64,000 bases of DNA from Tetrahymena thermophila SB210 (GCF_000189635.1 NW_002476559.1:434001-498000); one strand, 5' to 3'; positions 26,801 through 39,600 are shown, numbered from the stretch's first letter. Notes: generated by a model from the sequence alone, not told the origin. Numbers and translations are program-made.

Positions 26801-29084
26801 AGTATGTAGGAAATTTTTTCAATAATTTATTTATTTTTCCTTTCTCTTTAAAGAATTAACTTATTTCTTGGTCAATTTATTTTGAAAAATCTGAAAATTT
26901 TATATTTATTTCATTTTAGAAGAACTTATAAATGCCTTTAAATTGTTAATTTTCAATTATTTTTTTAATTGAAGGTATTTTAATTTCATCATGATGCTCG
27001 ATAAAACTATTTAAATCAACTTATAATCTCTTTCTAAAAGGGAAGTCGGGTCTCTTGTCAGAGATTTTTAAGAAATCCAGATATTGCTCACTTTAAAATC
27101 TTTACTCAGGTGGTTACTATTATTCATATATGTTTAGGGCTTCTTGCTCAAATAATTATTAAATTTTCACTAAAATAGATTCCTACTCTTTATTTTGAAT
27201 TTTTTTTTATTCCAAACATTTTTTATAGAAAGAATAAAATTCAGTTAACCTCTTCATACATTTTTATTTGTTAAATATTTGCTAAATTGTATTTAAAATC
27301 TTATTTAAATTTTCAACACTCTGTTCTTCATAGATAACTTAAATGATCATTTTTAGGTTTTAATGGAAGTATTCAACTATTATTTGGTAAGATTATACTT
27401 AAAATTTATTAATATCAATATCATTAATTATTTCAAAATTTATTTGTTAAATGTTGATGTTATTTTCTATTTCTATTTAAGGAATATCTTCTTGATTAGC
27501 TATCAAAGTATCAGTTTGGTCTAATTCCTCAATCAATTTTTACTTGTCATTCTTTTATGAAATAATATTTTCTATTTACTATTGTTGAAAAATTTCTTAT
27601 TAATTTTACTAAAATTTTAATAAATCTACAAGCTCCTTTTAATAATCCCAAACAAATTTAATCTATTTGGCTTCAAGAGTTTTTATAAACACTTAAAAAG
27701 TACTTAATAGGTAATTTTATTGACTTTCTCTTGGATCATACTGAGAGAAATACTTTGAAAGGCAAGCAATTTGATCAAATTTTTTAAAATTATTAATTAA
27801 AGATTTAGATTTAATAAGTTTTTAGATATCAATTTCTAGTTTTTATTAATGTTAACTCATAAACATTATTAGATTTATTTAGTTAAGAGGTTAAAGTTTT
27901 GTAAAATTTTAATCTTAAAAGTAACTTTTAATTATTTAAAAATCGCTATCGTAGTGACTTTAGAAATCCTCTAATATACTGATAAAATAGTCAAAGAAAG
28001 TTTATCTTTGATATATCGCTTTCTGTAAAAATTCTCCTAGTAATTTTTCTTAGACATATTATTAAACTTTTTAAAAGTCTTCATTTTAAAATATGCTTTT
28101 TATGAACTTATTATTTGCTATCAGATAATGAAGTTAATCTTTTAAGTTAGAAATAGATAATAGTATTTTAAAAACAAAGGGCTATTTTATTTTTATGGCT
28201 TCTTATTTATTACTTTTTTCATAAATATTTATTTATTTTTCTAATTCACTTTTTTAGTTATTAAATATGTTAGAATCTAATTAATTCAATTTAGTCATGA
28301 AATTTTGTTATAGCCATGATTTTTCTAATTAACTATTTTTGTCGATTAGTTCTTTTAAAATTTCAAGAAGATTAAAATTCTTTTGAAGACTCTATACAAA
28401 GTTAATTAGATATTCATCCTTAAAATAATCCTAAGGAGCTTATTTAATTTTACAATATATATTATATGAATTATAAATTTTTGCTTCTTTTGAGAGGGCT
28501 TAAATCTATTAATTTAACTAATTCACACTATCTTTTTTTGGATTTATTTATTTGAGTAAGTTTTCATCAATATCTTATAAAAGCTAATTTCTATTTTAGA
28601 AGTATTACACATTTATAAACTTTCGTAATCCGTTTACTACCATAGGTATTTTTTAGCTTGTTTCTTTAATTTAATTGAGGAACTATAAAAGGCTCTTTTT
28701 AATATCTTTCTGGTAAATAGCTTCTTCTTCGTCTTCTTTTTAATTGCTTTTTTTCTTTTATATTTTTGTAAATTTTGGAGGCGTATCAAAAATATAAATC
28801 TTTTCATTTTCATTTTCGATAATCTTATATTGAATCAGTTATCTCTAAATATAATCAGAATGATATTTACTTTTTCCATTTATTATTTAATATTAATACT
28901 GGATTTAGCTCTTAACTGCATACTCATCCAAAGTAACAGCCTAAAAGCCTATATCACTACCTAAATCATCTAATTTTATTTATTACCTACCTATTAGAAG
29001 GAATACCTATTCAAATTTACTTAGATCTGTAAAGCCTAGATAAAAGTAAACCTAAATTTCTTTGATTTATTTCTATGTTTTCAT
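14829..29084 (-). CDS. Giant RNF213/mysterin-like AAA+ protein, copy B (complete)
   Basis: Complete paralogue, closest to copy A. ATG at 29084-29082, TGA at 14831-14829, C-terminus FNKKIIDS. Exons (minus): 29084-24863, 24717-22985, 22925-22746, 22692-21497, 21432-16095, 16028-14829; introns 145, 59, 53, 64 and 66 nt. The coding sum is 13869 nt, exactly 4623 codons (4622 aa), near the size of animal RNF213 (~5200 aa). Landmarks: N-terminal beta-rich stretch with QYQYQI (~8-95), AAA2 P-loop SSGCGKS (~1580), AAA3 GQSGIGKS (1986-1993), Walker B KVVVFFDEVNT (~2045), MGYQSACSLRDV, AAA4 GPPGCSKT (2317-2324), HLEEIGLAE (~2392), PLLNRFEKH (~2739), RZ-like module (~3874-3898). I translated most of the stretch between about +17000 and +19400 and saw no RING cysteine-histidine pattern. 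Likely role: ATPase-driven ubiquitin ligase or remodeller (inference from family). Confidence 0.92.
17070..17144 (-). other. RZ-finger-like zinc module of copy B
   Basis: Motif YQC-LNC-(x8)-C-(x8)-CQRCGH: two CxxC pairs with a middle cysteine and a trailing histidine, giving up to six candidate zinc ligands. In animal RZ fingers a histidine sits shortly after the first cysteine (C..NGH); here a second cysteine takes that area. Position before the helical C-terminal region supports the RZ assignment over RING or a plain zinc ribbon. Confidence 0.65.
20514..24202 (-). other. AAA2-AAA3-AAA4 ATPase core of copy B
   Basis: AAA2 SSGCGKS (24202-24182); AAA3 GQSGIGKS at the first codons of the exon 22925-22746; FFDEV at that exon's end, with NTNKLV after the intron; AAA4 GPPGCSKT (21879-21856), not split by an intron; HLEEIGLAEISPHNP about 75 residues later; PLLNRFEKH (20543-20514). 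The Q of the AAA3 P-loop is encoded by TAA. Confidence 0.88.
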
Positions 29085-29171
29085 AGCAATACTTATTTAT
29101 TTGTTTCTTAATTGTTATATTATTAATGATTAATAAGAAAATCGTATCTTAATTTAATTAGATGAAATTGA

Positions 29172-29216
29172 GATAAAAGTCTTTTATTTAATAACTATTT
29201 TTTTCAAAATTATGAG
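29172..29216. repeat. Single unit of the 40-bp minisatellite upstream of copy B
   Basis: GATAAAAG, a TTTATTTAAT stretch and a terminal ATGAG match one unit of the 13908-14184 array, 88 bp upstream of the B start codon. A following GAGACAAG may be the start of a decayed second unit. Confidence 0.75.
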
Positions 29217-29928
29217 ACAAGTCTAATAAATTAAATTTATCTCTATTTAATTAAATGATACAATAAAATATAAATTTCATGATACTATATTTGTATTGAA
29301 TAGTACGCACTTTTAATATTTTCATTTCAAGATAATATGTCATAAAATAAGAAAATAAGGTATTTTTATTTTAATTATTTCGAAATATGAAATTAATTGC
29401 TCAATAAATGTGAATTTTTAGATTTGATTTTATTAAAATTTAAAATTAAGTAAATATTATAATATTTGATAAAATAATATTAAAATTAAATTTTAATGAG
29501 TAAAAAATAAAATAATAATTTTTATAACATGCCAATTTTTAATATTCCTTGTTAAGTAAGGAAATATTCAGTTTTTTACAAATTAAATGATAATTTATTG
29601 AAATTAAATAAAAAAATTTCTTTATCATATCAAATTTCAGATCCTTATTTCTTTTTGAATATCAATCAATCAATTAATTTGAAATTTAAAACCTATAAAA
29701 ATTTCTAAAAGTTAAGTAAATTTTATGTTTTTAAGTGATTAAATTTTTAATTGAAAGAAATAATTTCTTATGCTTGAGCTTTATTTATAGCTGAATTATA
29801 TCATTAATCTATCCCTTAACTTCCTATAGAAAAAGATATTTATATTATTCTAATATGGAATATAAAAAGATATATTAAATTTATTATTATTCTAATTAAA
29901 TAAAAAATTAATATGAACAAAAAAAAAA

Positions 29929-30003
29929 GTACTCTTAATCAAAAAACAAACAACCATACAAAATAAATAAATAATTAATAAAATAATAAATTAAGAGTAA
30001 TAC
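29929..30003. repeat. Short inverted repeat in the divergent intergenic region
   Basis: Arms GTACTCTTAAT (29929-29939) and ATTAAGAGTAATAC (29990-30003) pair over about 9-11 bp across a 50-nt A-rich loop. In sequence this AT-rich the pairing could be chance. Confidence 0.4.
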
Positions 30004-30237
30004 CAATTTTTTAAAATCTTTAAGCAGGAAAAATGATTTTTATATTTATTTTTTAGACAAACTATAGTTTATTACCATGTTAAATTTTGAAAAGCTCAAT
30101 TAATTTTATAATTCAAAATTTTACATTTTACTTAAGCTAAAGTAAATATCTCCTCTTTATATTTTAGGTCATTGAGATACCTATTCAAATAAATATAAAA
30201 TAAAAATTTAAGAATAAATAAAGAAATCAATCAATTT

Positions 30238-31851
30238 ATGGGTCAATCTAAATAATCAATATTAAAACCAAAACCAAAACCCAATATACTATTATCAAAA
30301 TTAATTGAAGTACTTTAGTTTTGCTAATTTTATTTTTTTATTCACTAAATTACTTTTTTTAAAAAGAAAATTTAGTCATCAAACCATTTTGACCTATATA
30401 TAAACAAAGAGTAAGTAATTGTATTTTTGTTGTTACATATTTAATAATTGATTAGAATAAATATACTGTTTATTTTATAAAAGTCATAAATTCATAGATA
30501 ACTAAGATGTATAAATGTTAGGAGAAGAGCTGGCAAAGTGCTCAAATCTTCAATTGCTCTAATTAAGTCTTAAGTAAACTAAAATTATTTTTTAAAATAA
30601 AATAAATTAATAAATAAAAAAATATTTGGATTTTAATAAAAGATATTGATATTCTCGAATAATTATTCTCAAGTAGGAAATAAATATTAAGTAGAATAAT
30701 AAATTTTATTTTATAAATAAAAGAAAATTTAAAATAATAAAAAAAATGTATCCAAATAAATAGGTCTCTAACCTAGATAAACAAAAAAAAATAAAAATTT
30801 TAGTCTTTAATGTAGAAATAAATCTAATTTTTTAATCAAACATTTAATTTTTAGGGTTAAAGATTTTTCAGCATTTTTATATTTAAAAAAAATTAATTGA
30901 AGATTAAATGTTTAATAAAAAAAATAGATTTCTTCATCAAAGAATTGAGTAATTAAACATTTTTTAATTATTTATTTTTTTATTCTATCAGGTTCGAAAC
31001 CTGTTTCAAAACTTTTTTTTTATTTCTTTTAAAATTTTTTATTTTTTTAATAATATTTATTGTTTACTAAATTTATATTTAAGAATAGTTATAGATATTT
31101 TATAAAATGTAACTTTTAATTCTAATAGATCAAATAAAATTGAAAATATTGGAGCAGTAAAATTGTTTAATAGCTTATCAGAATGTGTCAACTTAACATA
31201 TCTTTAAATTTAATTAGAGTAATTAATTTTATAAATTTTAAAAAATTAGTTTTAAAAATAAGTTATTATTATTTTAAAAGCTATAATAAAATTGGTGAAT
31301 AAGGTGTTACTAGTTTAGCAACTATGCTAAAATAATTAACATATTTGCAAAGTTTAGATTTATCTTTAAAGTATAAATAATAAAATTATATTCATTCAAT
31401 AAATTTATTTATCTTTTAAAAGAAAAAATTAGATTCAATAAAAAGGAGTAGAAAACCTTTCTAATGGTCTAGCCTTATGCACAAAGCTAAAGGATTTAAA
31501 AATTATTTTGGAGTAAAACATCAATTGATATTTTTTAATTTATATTTCTCTTTAATAAGATTATGAAAAACAAACAAAATAAGCTTAAGAATATATTAAT
31601 TTTAAAGTTACAACAAAATATGTAATTCTGATACCATTTACCTGTCTAATGCGTTAAAATAGTTAACAGAAATAATATTTCTACATTTATCTTTTGTGTA
31701 AGAACATTAAAAATTTAATTTAAGAATATATAAAATATATTTATTACAGAAATAGTGAAATTAATTAAAGTGGAATAGATAATCTATCAACAGGGATTTC
31801 TTATTGTAAATAACTCTAAAAGCTGAACCTATACTTAAAGTAATTTTCTAT

Positions 31852-31887
<36 letters not shown>

Positions 31888-33283
31888 TAAAATTAAATTT
31901 TTCTAATCTAAATATTTTAAAAATTTGAGTAAATCCATAAAAAATAAAAAAATAAATTCATTTTTATAAGCTAAAATAAGATCAACGACATAGCTGTTTA
32001 TAATCTAGGTAATGGCATAGCTTAGTGTTAAAATTTAGATTGCTTAAAGCTAAATTTAAAGTATTATAAATTAAACTTTAACATTAATTATAAAATGAGT
32101 TGAATTTTAATATTTCATCCATTGAAAATAATTATTTTTTTTAATTTAGTATGTTTTTATTTTTAAAAAATTATTTTATTATTTAAAAGTGAAAACAAAA
32201 TAAAAAATTGTGATATATCTATCTTCTTTATGAAATTTTAAAACTTAAAACATCTTTAATAGCTAAGTTTGAATCTTTCGTAATTTTTTTAATTAAAAAT
32301 AATTAATCATTGTAGGCAATAATTTATTTATTATTTTCTTATCAACACTTTTTTATAAAAAATTTTAAATAATTAAATTAAAAATTATAAAGCAACAATA
32401 GTTTAAGAGATAGTTCTATTTTAAATTTTGAAAAATAACTCTTAGAATCCATAAATTTGAATAGTTTGAAACTATCTTTCAGGTAATTTATTAGAACTTT
32501 TTACATATGTAATGCTATGGTATTAAATTTATTAATATTTTTAACAAGATCTACTCTCATTAGTTTAAATGGGATGTCTAAATTGATTGACCAAATTTTA
32601 TAAAGCAAGAATATCATAAGACTTAATTTAAAGTAAGTTAGTTATTACTATTATTTCCTTCGATTAAATATTTTTAGAAGATAAGCCGTCATTTGCTCTT
32701 TTCACTTAATTAATTTTTATTATAAAAAGTCCTTTCATTTATTATAGCCTTTTAGAATTCAATAAAGCCTTAAATAATAGCTAAAACTTGAAAAGCTTAA
32801 CACTTTAATATGAGTAATTAACATTTATTTATGGATTTAATACAAATTGATTAAGAATAAAATTAAATTACTTTCTTTAAAATAGTAAATTAAAAAATGA
32901 AGAATTAAAAAATTTAGGTACTTGTTTAGCTAGTTCTAAGTTTATAAGAAACTTCACCTTAAAAATATCATAATGGTAAAATTTATTATTATAAATATAA
33001 AAATAAATTTTTGTTATGATGATAAATAGTAATAATTCAGATTCTGATGAGGAAGTTGTTGTTGACTTTTTAGAAAAAATATCATTGAATAATTAATTGT
33101 TCACATTAAATATTATATTGCCGTAAGATTGTAAATTTAAATTACATTTGCTAATTAAATAATTTTTTTATTAGATATGAATTAGGGAAAAGGGATTCTA
33201 ATAAAATAGAAAAAAAATAAATTATTTTATAATAGAAATGTCAGAGGCTATTATATTTTTAAGTAGATTATGTTGAATATTGA
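30238..33283 (+). CDS. Leucine-rich repeat (RNase-inhibitor type) protein, 15 exons
   Basis: Protein-interaction repeat protein of the LRR_RI type common in ciliates; no catalytic domain seen. Exons: 30238-30410, 30484-30573, 31129-31218, 31281-31370, 31423-31512, 31608-31697, 31750-31839, 31971-32060, 32190-32279, 32393-32482, 32549-32632, 32748-32813, 32886-32975, 33030-33122, 33175-33283. Total 1425 nt, 474 aa, TGA at 33281. Repeats follow NKIG..GV..L...L..C.NL..L.L.LK, for example NKIGEQGVTSLATMLKQLTY and NSEINQSGIDNLSTGISYC; later ones degenerate. All introns sit in phase 2, between repeats. A loop of acidic residues (NNSDSDEEVVVDF) lies near the C-terminus. Exon 1 (MGQSKQSILKPKPKPN, then a Phe-rich stretch) is the least certain part: a TATA-like tract lies inside it at 30395-30404, and the gene could instead start at the ATG at 30515. 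Confidence 0.85.
30805..30942. repeat. Imperfect inverted repeat (~40-bp arms) inside LRR intron 2
   Basis: Arm 1 (30805-30848) runs from CTTTAATGTAG through AAATCTAATTTTTTAATC to AAACATTTAAT. Arm 2 (30903-30942) is close to its reverse complement, from ATTAAATGTTTAATAAAA to CTTCATCAAAG, with a few mismatches and a small gap. The loop is 54 nt. It could be a MITE-like relic or a hairpin RNA; no flanking target duplication was recognised. Confidence 0.55.
30991..31021 (+). other. Pol III B-box-like motif with T-run terminator
   Basis: GGTTCGAAACC matches the tRNA T-loop/B-box consensus exactly and is followed 12 nt later by nine Ts. A convincing A-box and an acceptor-stem partner were not found, so this is not called a tRNA. 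It could be a small Pol III RNA or a tRNA relic, or chance. Confidence 0.25.
31851..31886. repeat. (TTTA)9 microsatellite in an LRR intron
   Basis: Nine perfect TTTA units inside the intron 31840-31970. Shorter runs of the same tetranucleotide occur in copy B intron 21433-21496 and near 62728. Confidence 0.95.
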
Positions 33284-33689
33284 TATCGAAAATAAAAGGC
33301 TGTTTAAGAATTAAAATATTACTAATTTAAATTATTAAATAAATTTATTTACATAGTAGCTTGATTAGTTTTTTATTTTGGTTTGTTATCTTTTAAATAA
33401 TTTATTTTTACTTAAAAATACATATGAAAATAATAATAAATTAGAGAGTGAAAAGAATTGAATTTGAATTAATTAATTAATATCTGATTTTTAATTTTAG
33501 AAATAAATCGTATTTTTTTGTAATAAAAATATTAACTAAAACAAAAAATAACCTACTAACTATATTTTTATTTATTTTTTCATATTGATTTAATTATATA
33601 ATTAAAATAAAGCTGTTTTTCATGTCTTATCTGACTTCTATTGGCTTGTTAAGGCAGTTATAATAATTTTTTTATATAATTGAGAATAT
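33284..33689. other. Convergent intergenic region, LRR gene and copy C
   Basis: The 3' ends of the plus-strand LRR gene and the minus-strand copy C face each other across about 400 bp of A/T-rich sequence. I see no gene or repeat of note in it. Confidence 0.75.
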
Positions 33690-36600
33690 TCATTTATTTT
33701 AATTCTATTAGAGTGTTAATTCTCTTATGCTCTTTTTGAAAACATCATCTGTAAAGTTTTCTAAAAATAACCCGTCAGCTTAAACTAAATTTGTTTTTTT
33801 GAATTCAAATCCTTAGTAAAAAGTTATTAATTCATATATCTAATAGCAGTTGCAAACTTTAAAGGGTTATATTTAATTTTTGAATTCTTATGAAGCAAAA
33901 TATTAGCTTTCACAGCCTATTTTAAATTGCTAATCTTGGAAGATATTTAGTAAAGATAATTATGGATCAATTTGAACTTTTTCGCTAGATAAAAATCTAA
34001 TTATTATTCTTCCAATCGATAATTTGAAATCAGTTAACAAATTTTAATTTGAAAAGATATATTACAATAATTAGTTAAATATTTCATTTTATTAAATAAC
34101 TCTATAACTGAGATTACAAAATTATACAAACTTATTCATATTAAGCTCTTCCAGCAGTTTTATGAAGTCTTTTAAGTGTTTTAACAACAGACACTTTTCT
34201 AAAATGTTTTGTAATTTCTAAAAATTAAAATTCATATTTATTTATTTCATCGCTGTACTCAAAGAAGTTTCTGATTATTAGATAGGTGAGGATTTGAAAA
34301 AAGATTGAATTGTTAACATTTTATTGTAAGCTTCTTTTACCAAGTCTTAGTCAATTAGAAGTTATTTTAAATTTTAAACTATATCTTATTATATTTTTTC
34401 TTAAGGAATGGTCATTTCATTATTTTAAGGACTTAGCTCATTAAAAGATAACAAAAATTAAAACTAAATACTCTTTTCTAAGTTAATTAATCTAGCCTTT
34501 TTAAAAATGCTTTTAATAACACTTGTTTGAAGACTATCAAATTCATACAATTTTCTATTGTAAATATAGTCTCCGTACTCTTGACCTTAACAAATAAACT
34601 TTTCCACTAAATCTTTCTCAGGCACTTTGATTATATCCAAGTCAGGTTTTATGTCTTGAAGACCATAAGTCTTTTAACTTCCTTATCTGTTTAAAAACTG
34701 TATCCAAATATCTTTATAAAGTTTATTTACATGAGGAGTTTATTAATTCTACTAACAATAAGTTATCAATTTTTAAATAAGTTAATTTTGTATGCTACAT
34801 AAGTATTCAAGCATTGCTGAAAACATGGTATTATATTTACTAGAATAAATGAGATCTAATAGCTAAGTTTTTGCATCTATCTTTTTTAAAAATTAGTTCA
34901 AATTTTGCTGATCTTAACACTAGTTTTAAATCTATTGTAAAACCTATTTTATTTGTTAAAAAAATTATTCTTTTTTTAAAAAATTAAATGAAAATTTGCT
35001 TACAGAATTCCAGCAAGGAACAAATTATTCTAAATACCAATTGTAAAATTAGTCAGATACATCTAATTTGAGCTTATTTAAGGCATCTTTTAAAGTTAAT
35101 TTATAAGCTTCAGTGACTTCAAACTAATTAGAAAAATATATTATAATTTATTAATAGAATATCACAAAATTCTTTAAAGAATTATGAATAAAATTTAAGT
35201 AGTCAAAATCTAAGTATTCGAGTAAAATGGGAAAGTATTATTGCAGATTTTATTAATGATTTAATTTCATATTTTGGATTATGTTATCATCTTTATTTTT
35301 GTATATTAATCTCAAACTAATAGGATGCGATTGTATGTAGGTCTATTATGTTAAATTACAGTGTGATAAATCTTCTGACAAAATAGCAAATTAATAGCTA
35401 TAAAGTTAATCAAATTCCTGCATTTTGATTAGGATTTAGTTTTAAATTGCCATATTTTATTAGGTTTGATTGGCTAATTATGTTACCTAGATGTTTGAAT
35501 GCATTAAATATTCTGTTAAATATTTAATTAGATACATAACTTTACATTAGTTATACTATCTTTTCTGGTTTATGATAAATTAGAATGTTTCAATTGAAAG
35601 ATAAATTTAATTATCAATGTATTACATAAAATCAAATTCTATAGGAATATTAAGTATTTTGTTTATTAGAAGAATGCTTTTTTCTTAAGTTACTACCGTA
35701 TTATTTTGTTTATCATAAGTATAATACTGAATTTTTGTTACTTATTTTAATTGATTATAAGGATTTAAATTTAATGATAGCTTTAGACATATGTGATACA
35801 GCATATTAAATAGGGCTTAGATTTCAGGTAACTACTAATTAACGTTATAACATAAGGTAATTTAATCTAACCTTAGACAAAATCCTATTTATTGTTAAAC
35901 AGACTGTCTTAAACCAATTTTGTTTTCCAAACCATTTAGAATTAAAATAGCTTCATTTTAATTGTTTAATGATAAATTGCTTAAGCATGAAAGACATTAT
36001 ACATTTATATTGTTAAACTATTAATTATTGTTATCTACAACAATAAAATTTCGACATAAGAAGCACTAATAAAGAGATTTTAAGTTATCTCCTTATTAAA
36101 CATTGTAGAAATCGATCTTAGATTGCACATAATTCTGTAAGTTAAAGGGATAGTATTTATCTTATTGAATGATTCCATTGTAAAGTTCTTTAAATACATT
36201 TTAGCAATTAGGAATTTACTAAAAGATCATATTTTCTAAAGATTGTTGCTTATTTTAAATGGCAATCAATTATTAATTTTAATAGCTTATTTCGTAAATT
36301 TAATTGTAATTAAATTAGTCTTAGATGTAATTTAACAACCAATTACAATTTTTTAAATAAAATGATTCGTTCATAAAATTTATTATGCTCTTTTTAAAAA
36401 AAAGTAAATTCTTTATTATGAAATTTTGGAATGGTTGATAATTTAACTTTAAGAAATATTTTTGTAATTATTCATCTAAGGTTGTGTAGCAGTTTTAGTA
36501 TTGATCCTCGACCTCCATAGAATTTTTGCTACATTCGTATATCTTTTAAGCTAGTAAACTTTTGCTTATATCGTCTACATTGATCATTTAATAAACAAAT

Positions 36601-39600
36601 TCTCTAAATATACTTAAGTATATCACTTTTTAAAGAGTTTGTAAAGAACTAAATTCATGTTCTATTAAAGTAAATAAAAACTCAATGTTTTCATTAGCCT
36701 TTTCATTTAAAAGATAAGAATAAACACAGTTTTGTATTGTCTCACTGAACTACTAGAAGGTATAATACTCAATATGATAAGGCTGACCATTTTTATCTGA
36801 AAACAATTCTTATAAATCCAAACAAAATGATTTTTGTACACTTTCAAATGACAAGCATTAGGATATTTACTTAAAAACACGGTTTAAGAATACCCTAAAT
36901 TATAAAGAAAGGCATGAGTGCATATCTCTTTCATCAAATTCTAGCTAAAGCAATATCTTGATTATATGTGGACTAAATATTCTATAATAATTATTTTCTG
37001 TAGAAGAAATTATGAGAGTTTTCAAAAAATCATTCCATTTATATATGAATTATTTGTTATCATAAACTTATTAATTTTAAATGTTAGATTATCTCATTTC
37101 TTAATATAAATCTTGATAGAAAACTTAAAATAATTCTCTCATTTCTGTTAACTCTTTGTAGTCTAAACTTATAATGTTATCAAATTTCATATTGATAAGT
37201 AAGTTCTTCTTCACTAATATCTCACTAAATTCCTCACATATAATATTAACTAATACAATTTAATTCTTCATATGCTGATATTAATAGCTTGTGTTATTCT
37301 TGTCAACATATTCTAGAAACAGTTTTGTAAAAGCTGGATAATTTTAATTCAAAAGTTTATTCTCTTAAACATATCTTGATGTTGGTTTTACTGTTTCAAA
37401 CATTCTCTAAATAATCATCTATTTCAGTAAATCTATTGATTAAACAAATTATAAGTTATTATTTCTATTCATCTCTACAAACTCATCTCTAAGATTATCT
37501 ATGGACAATTGATAGTACTCAACAAAATCTCTAATATCCTTTATCTCATCTTCTAATATAAAAAGTGTTAAAAATATTGCAATTATTGTGTCTTATGAAG
37601 ACTAAAAGGGTTTTATATTAACTTGTTCTTGCTCCTGAATTTCACTAATATCAATTCGGTCAATCCTTTTTCTAATTAGCAAGATTATTTAAGCAATTTA
37701 AATATCAATCTTATTGATTTAACCAGGGTTTTCATCTAGTATATCCATTAGAATTTATTCTGAAAATAAATAAAGAATATTTTCGTAGCTCCTCAAATTC
37801 TCTCTTACAGATTTGTACATCTTTTAAAATAGCTCATTTTGACCTTCAATAATGTTTTCTTTCAAGTGTTTGATAGTCATTTGATAGCTATTTAATACTC
37901 TAAATATTTCTTGACTTTCGCTTATAACTACATTTTTACACATCTTTAAAGGATTAAGATAATCTTAACTTGAAGATTTATATTTATCTGGAATCTAATT
38001 GATCTGGCTTTTTGAGTGTTAAATGAACTGAGGAACTTCACATTTAAACATACCATAAGTTAATTTATTAGATTCTAGGTCATAAATAATAATTGTTATA
38101 CTCGTTTCAATGATCTTTTCTAATGCTGCCAATATACAAGAATGAAAGCTGGACGATTAAACTGAAAAACCTTTAGGTATCATATAATTTATCACTAAAC
38201 CATTAAATGTATCAATGCTGTATTAATATTTCATAATCTTATAAGATATCTAAGATATTATAGGAATCAAAGCATCTTTGTATTTTTCCATAAATATTTT
38301 TGTTATTTGATTTAATTTTTCCACTTTATACTCAGATTCATTAATTTCCGAGCTTGGGAAGTATTAGATTACCCTGTAGGCATTTGCAAATATTTATTAA
38401 TCATTCTCAATAAAAAATCTAGTTATTACATCTAATCCTATTACATTTTATATTTGAATGTTCTTGTCATTCATAATGTTTTACATAGACAATTTCTACT
38501 TTATCTCTCTATTTAATTCTAATTAACCTATATCTTGTTGTTAGTTATAAAATTAATGGAAGGGAGTAAGATCTTCTATACTATGGTTTTCCCATCTTCC
38601 CTCAACAGGTATCATTTTGTAAGATTCTTCTACTTTTAGAACAAATATAATATTTAACTGCAAAGAGTAGTTTTAGCTATCAACAGACTAATCCTTTGTA
38701 TTAGCTAGGAATTAATCAACGCATTCATCAATCTTATGCATAGTAAACACTATTCTGTCATAAGAGTCTCCACCTGATTTCGACATATCTCCTGTAACTA
38801 TTAATATATCCTGGTCAACTCTAATAGGATTATGCATAAATTTAATATCAGATTGTAATTATTTCGAATTATATTTATCGTCCAAACAATCAGTCATGTT
38901 TTTTTTTTAAGCAAAAGTAGTTTAAAACCTTTTTGTCTATACTTATGGAATTTAAGGTAGTCCTCTATTGAGGAAGTTAGTTAATTTTTTGACTAAATCT
39001 TATTCAGATACAATTTAACTTAGTGTTATAACATCTAACTTAGATGTAATGCTATCGGTTATAAAAGTTTATTATGAAATAACAGCAAATTATCTAACTT
39101 AACACTCTTTTATTTTATTTTTTTGCTAGAAGTATGCCCATTCAGATATTAAATGTTCATTAATATTTTAATTATATATTCTGTTTTAAATAAAACCACT
39201 TAGACTGTAATGATATTCTGATTTTTCATAAGAGTCTAACATAGTATTTATATATGGTTAATCTCTTTTTAAGAAAACAGATAAAAAGTTTGTCAAATTA
39301 AATATTCTCATAAATATTTTTTCTTATTCCTCATCAGTGATTTTGCAATCTTTATTAGATCCAACTGCTTTTTCTTTTTGTAACTTGTATTATAAGTAAT
39401 AATTCTACACAACGGAATCCTTATTTGTAAATTTGAACAAGGGATACCTTGTTTGTGCTATTTTTTCGTGTTAGCAGAAATAATCTTCAACTTATTTGAA
39501 ATTTTTTTGAAGAATTTGTATATTATCAGCATCATCACCAGATAAAATCATATTATCTTTGAGCAGATGCTTTTCAAATCTATTCAAAAGAGGACCATCC

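Larger units (their letters stand above)
1..29500. repeat. Tandem duplication of ~15.2 kb carrying copies A and B
   Basis: The sequence 1-14450 is repeated at about 15224-29480. The offset is 15223 at the left end and 15269 at the start codons, so the two copies differ only by small indels, and five introns lie at identical places. Divergence is uneven: the block 5100-6770 versus 20310-21990 is nearly identical while the N-terminal regions differ clearly. Confidence 0.93.
29085..30237. other. Divergent intergenic region between copy B and the LRR gene
   Basis: Both flanking genes point away from it, so it should hold both promoters. The first ~400 bp resemble the 5' flank of copy A. The rest is low-complexity A/T sequence with no ORF I would support. 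An inverted repeat lies at 29929-30003. Confidence 0.75.
30574..31128 (+). other. Long 555-nt intron 2 of the LRR gene
   Basis: Splicing from 30573 to 31129 joins two LRR exons in frame (LSLK-SNKIENIG). The other introns of this gene are 51-131 nt, so this one is about 4-10 times longer. It contains an imperfect inverted repeat (30805-30942) and a Pol III B-box-like motif followed by a T run. Confidence 0.75.

Noticed and set aside
30930..31021. tRNA gene ending with the T-arm at 30986-31006
   Set aside because: The T-loop is canonical, but no matching acceptor 5' strand, D-arm or anticodon arm was found in the preceding ~100 nt.
31851..31886. Telomeric or internal eliminated-sequence boundary repeat
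   Set aside because: Only TTTA units are present. No CCCCAA/TTGGGG telomeric repeat was seen in the regions I read closely.
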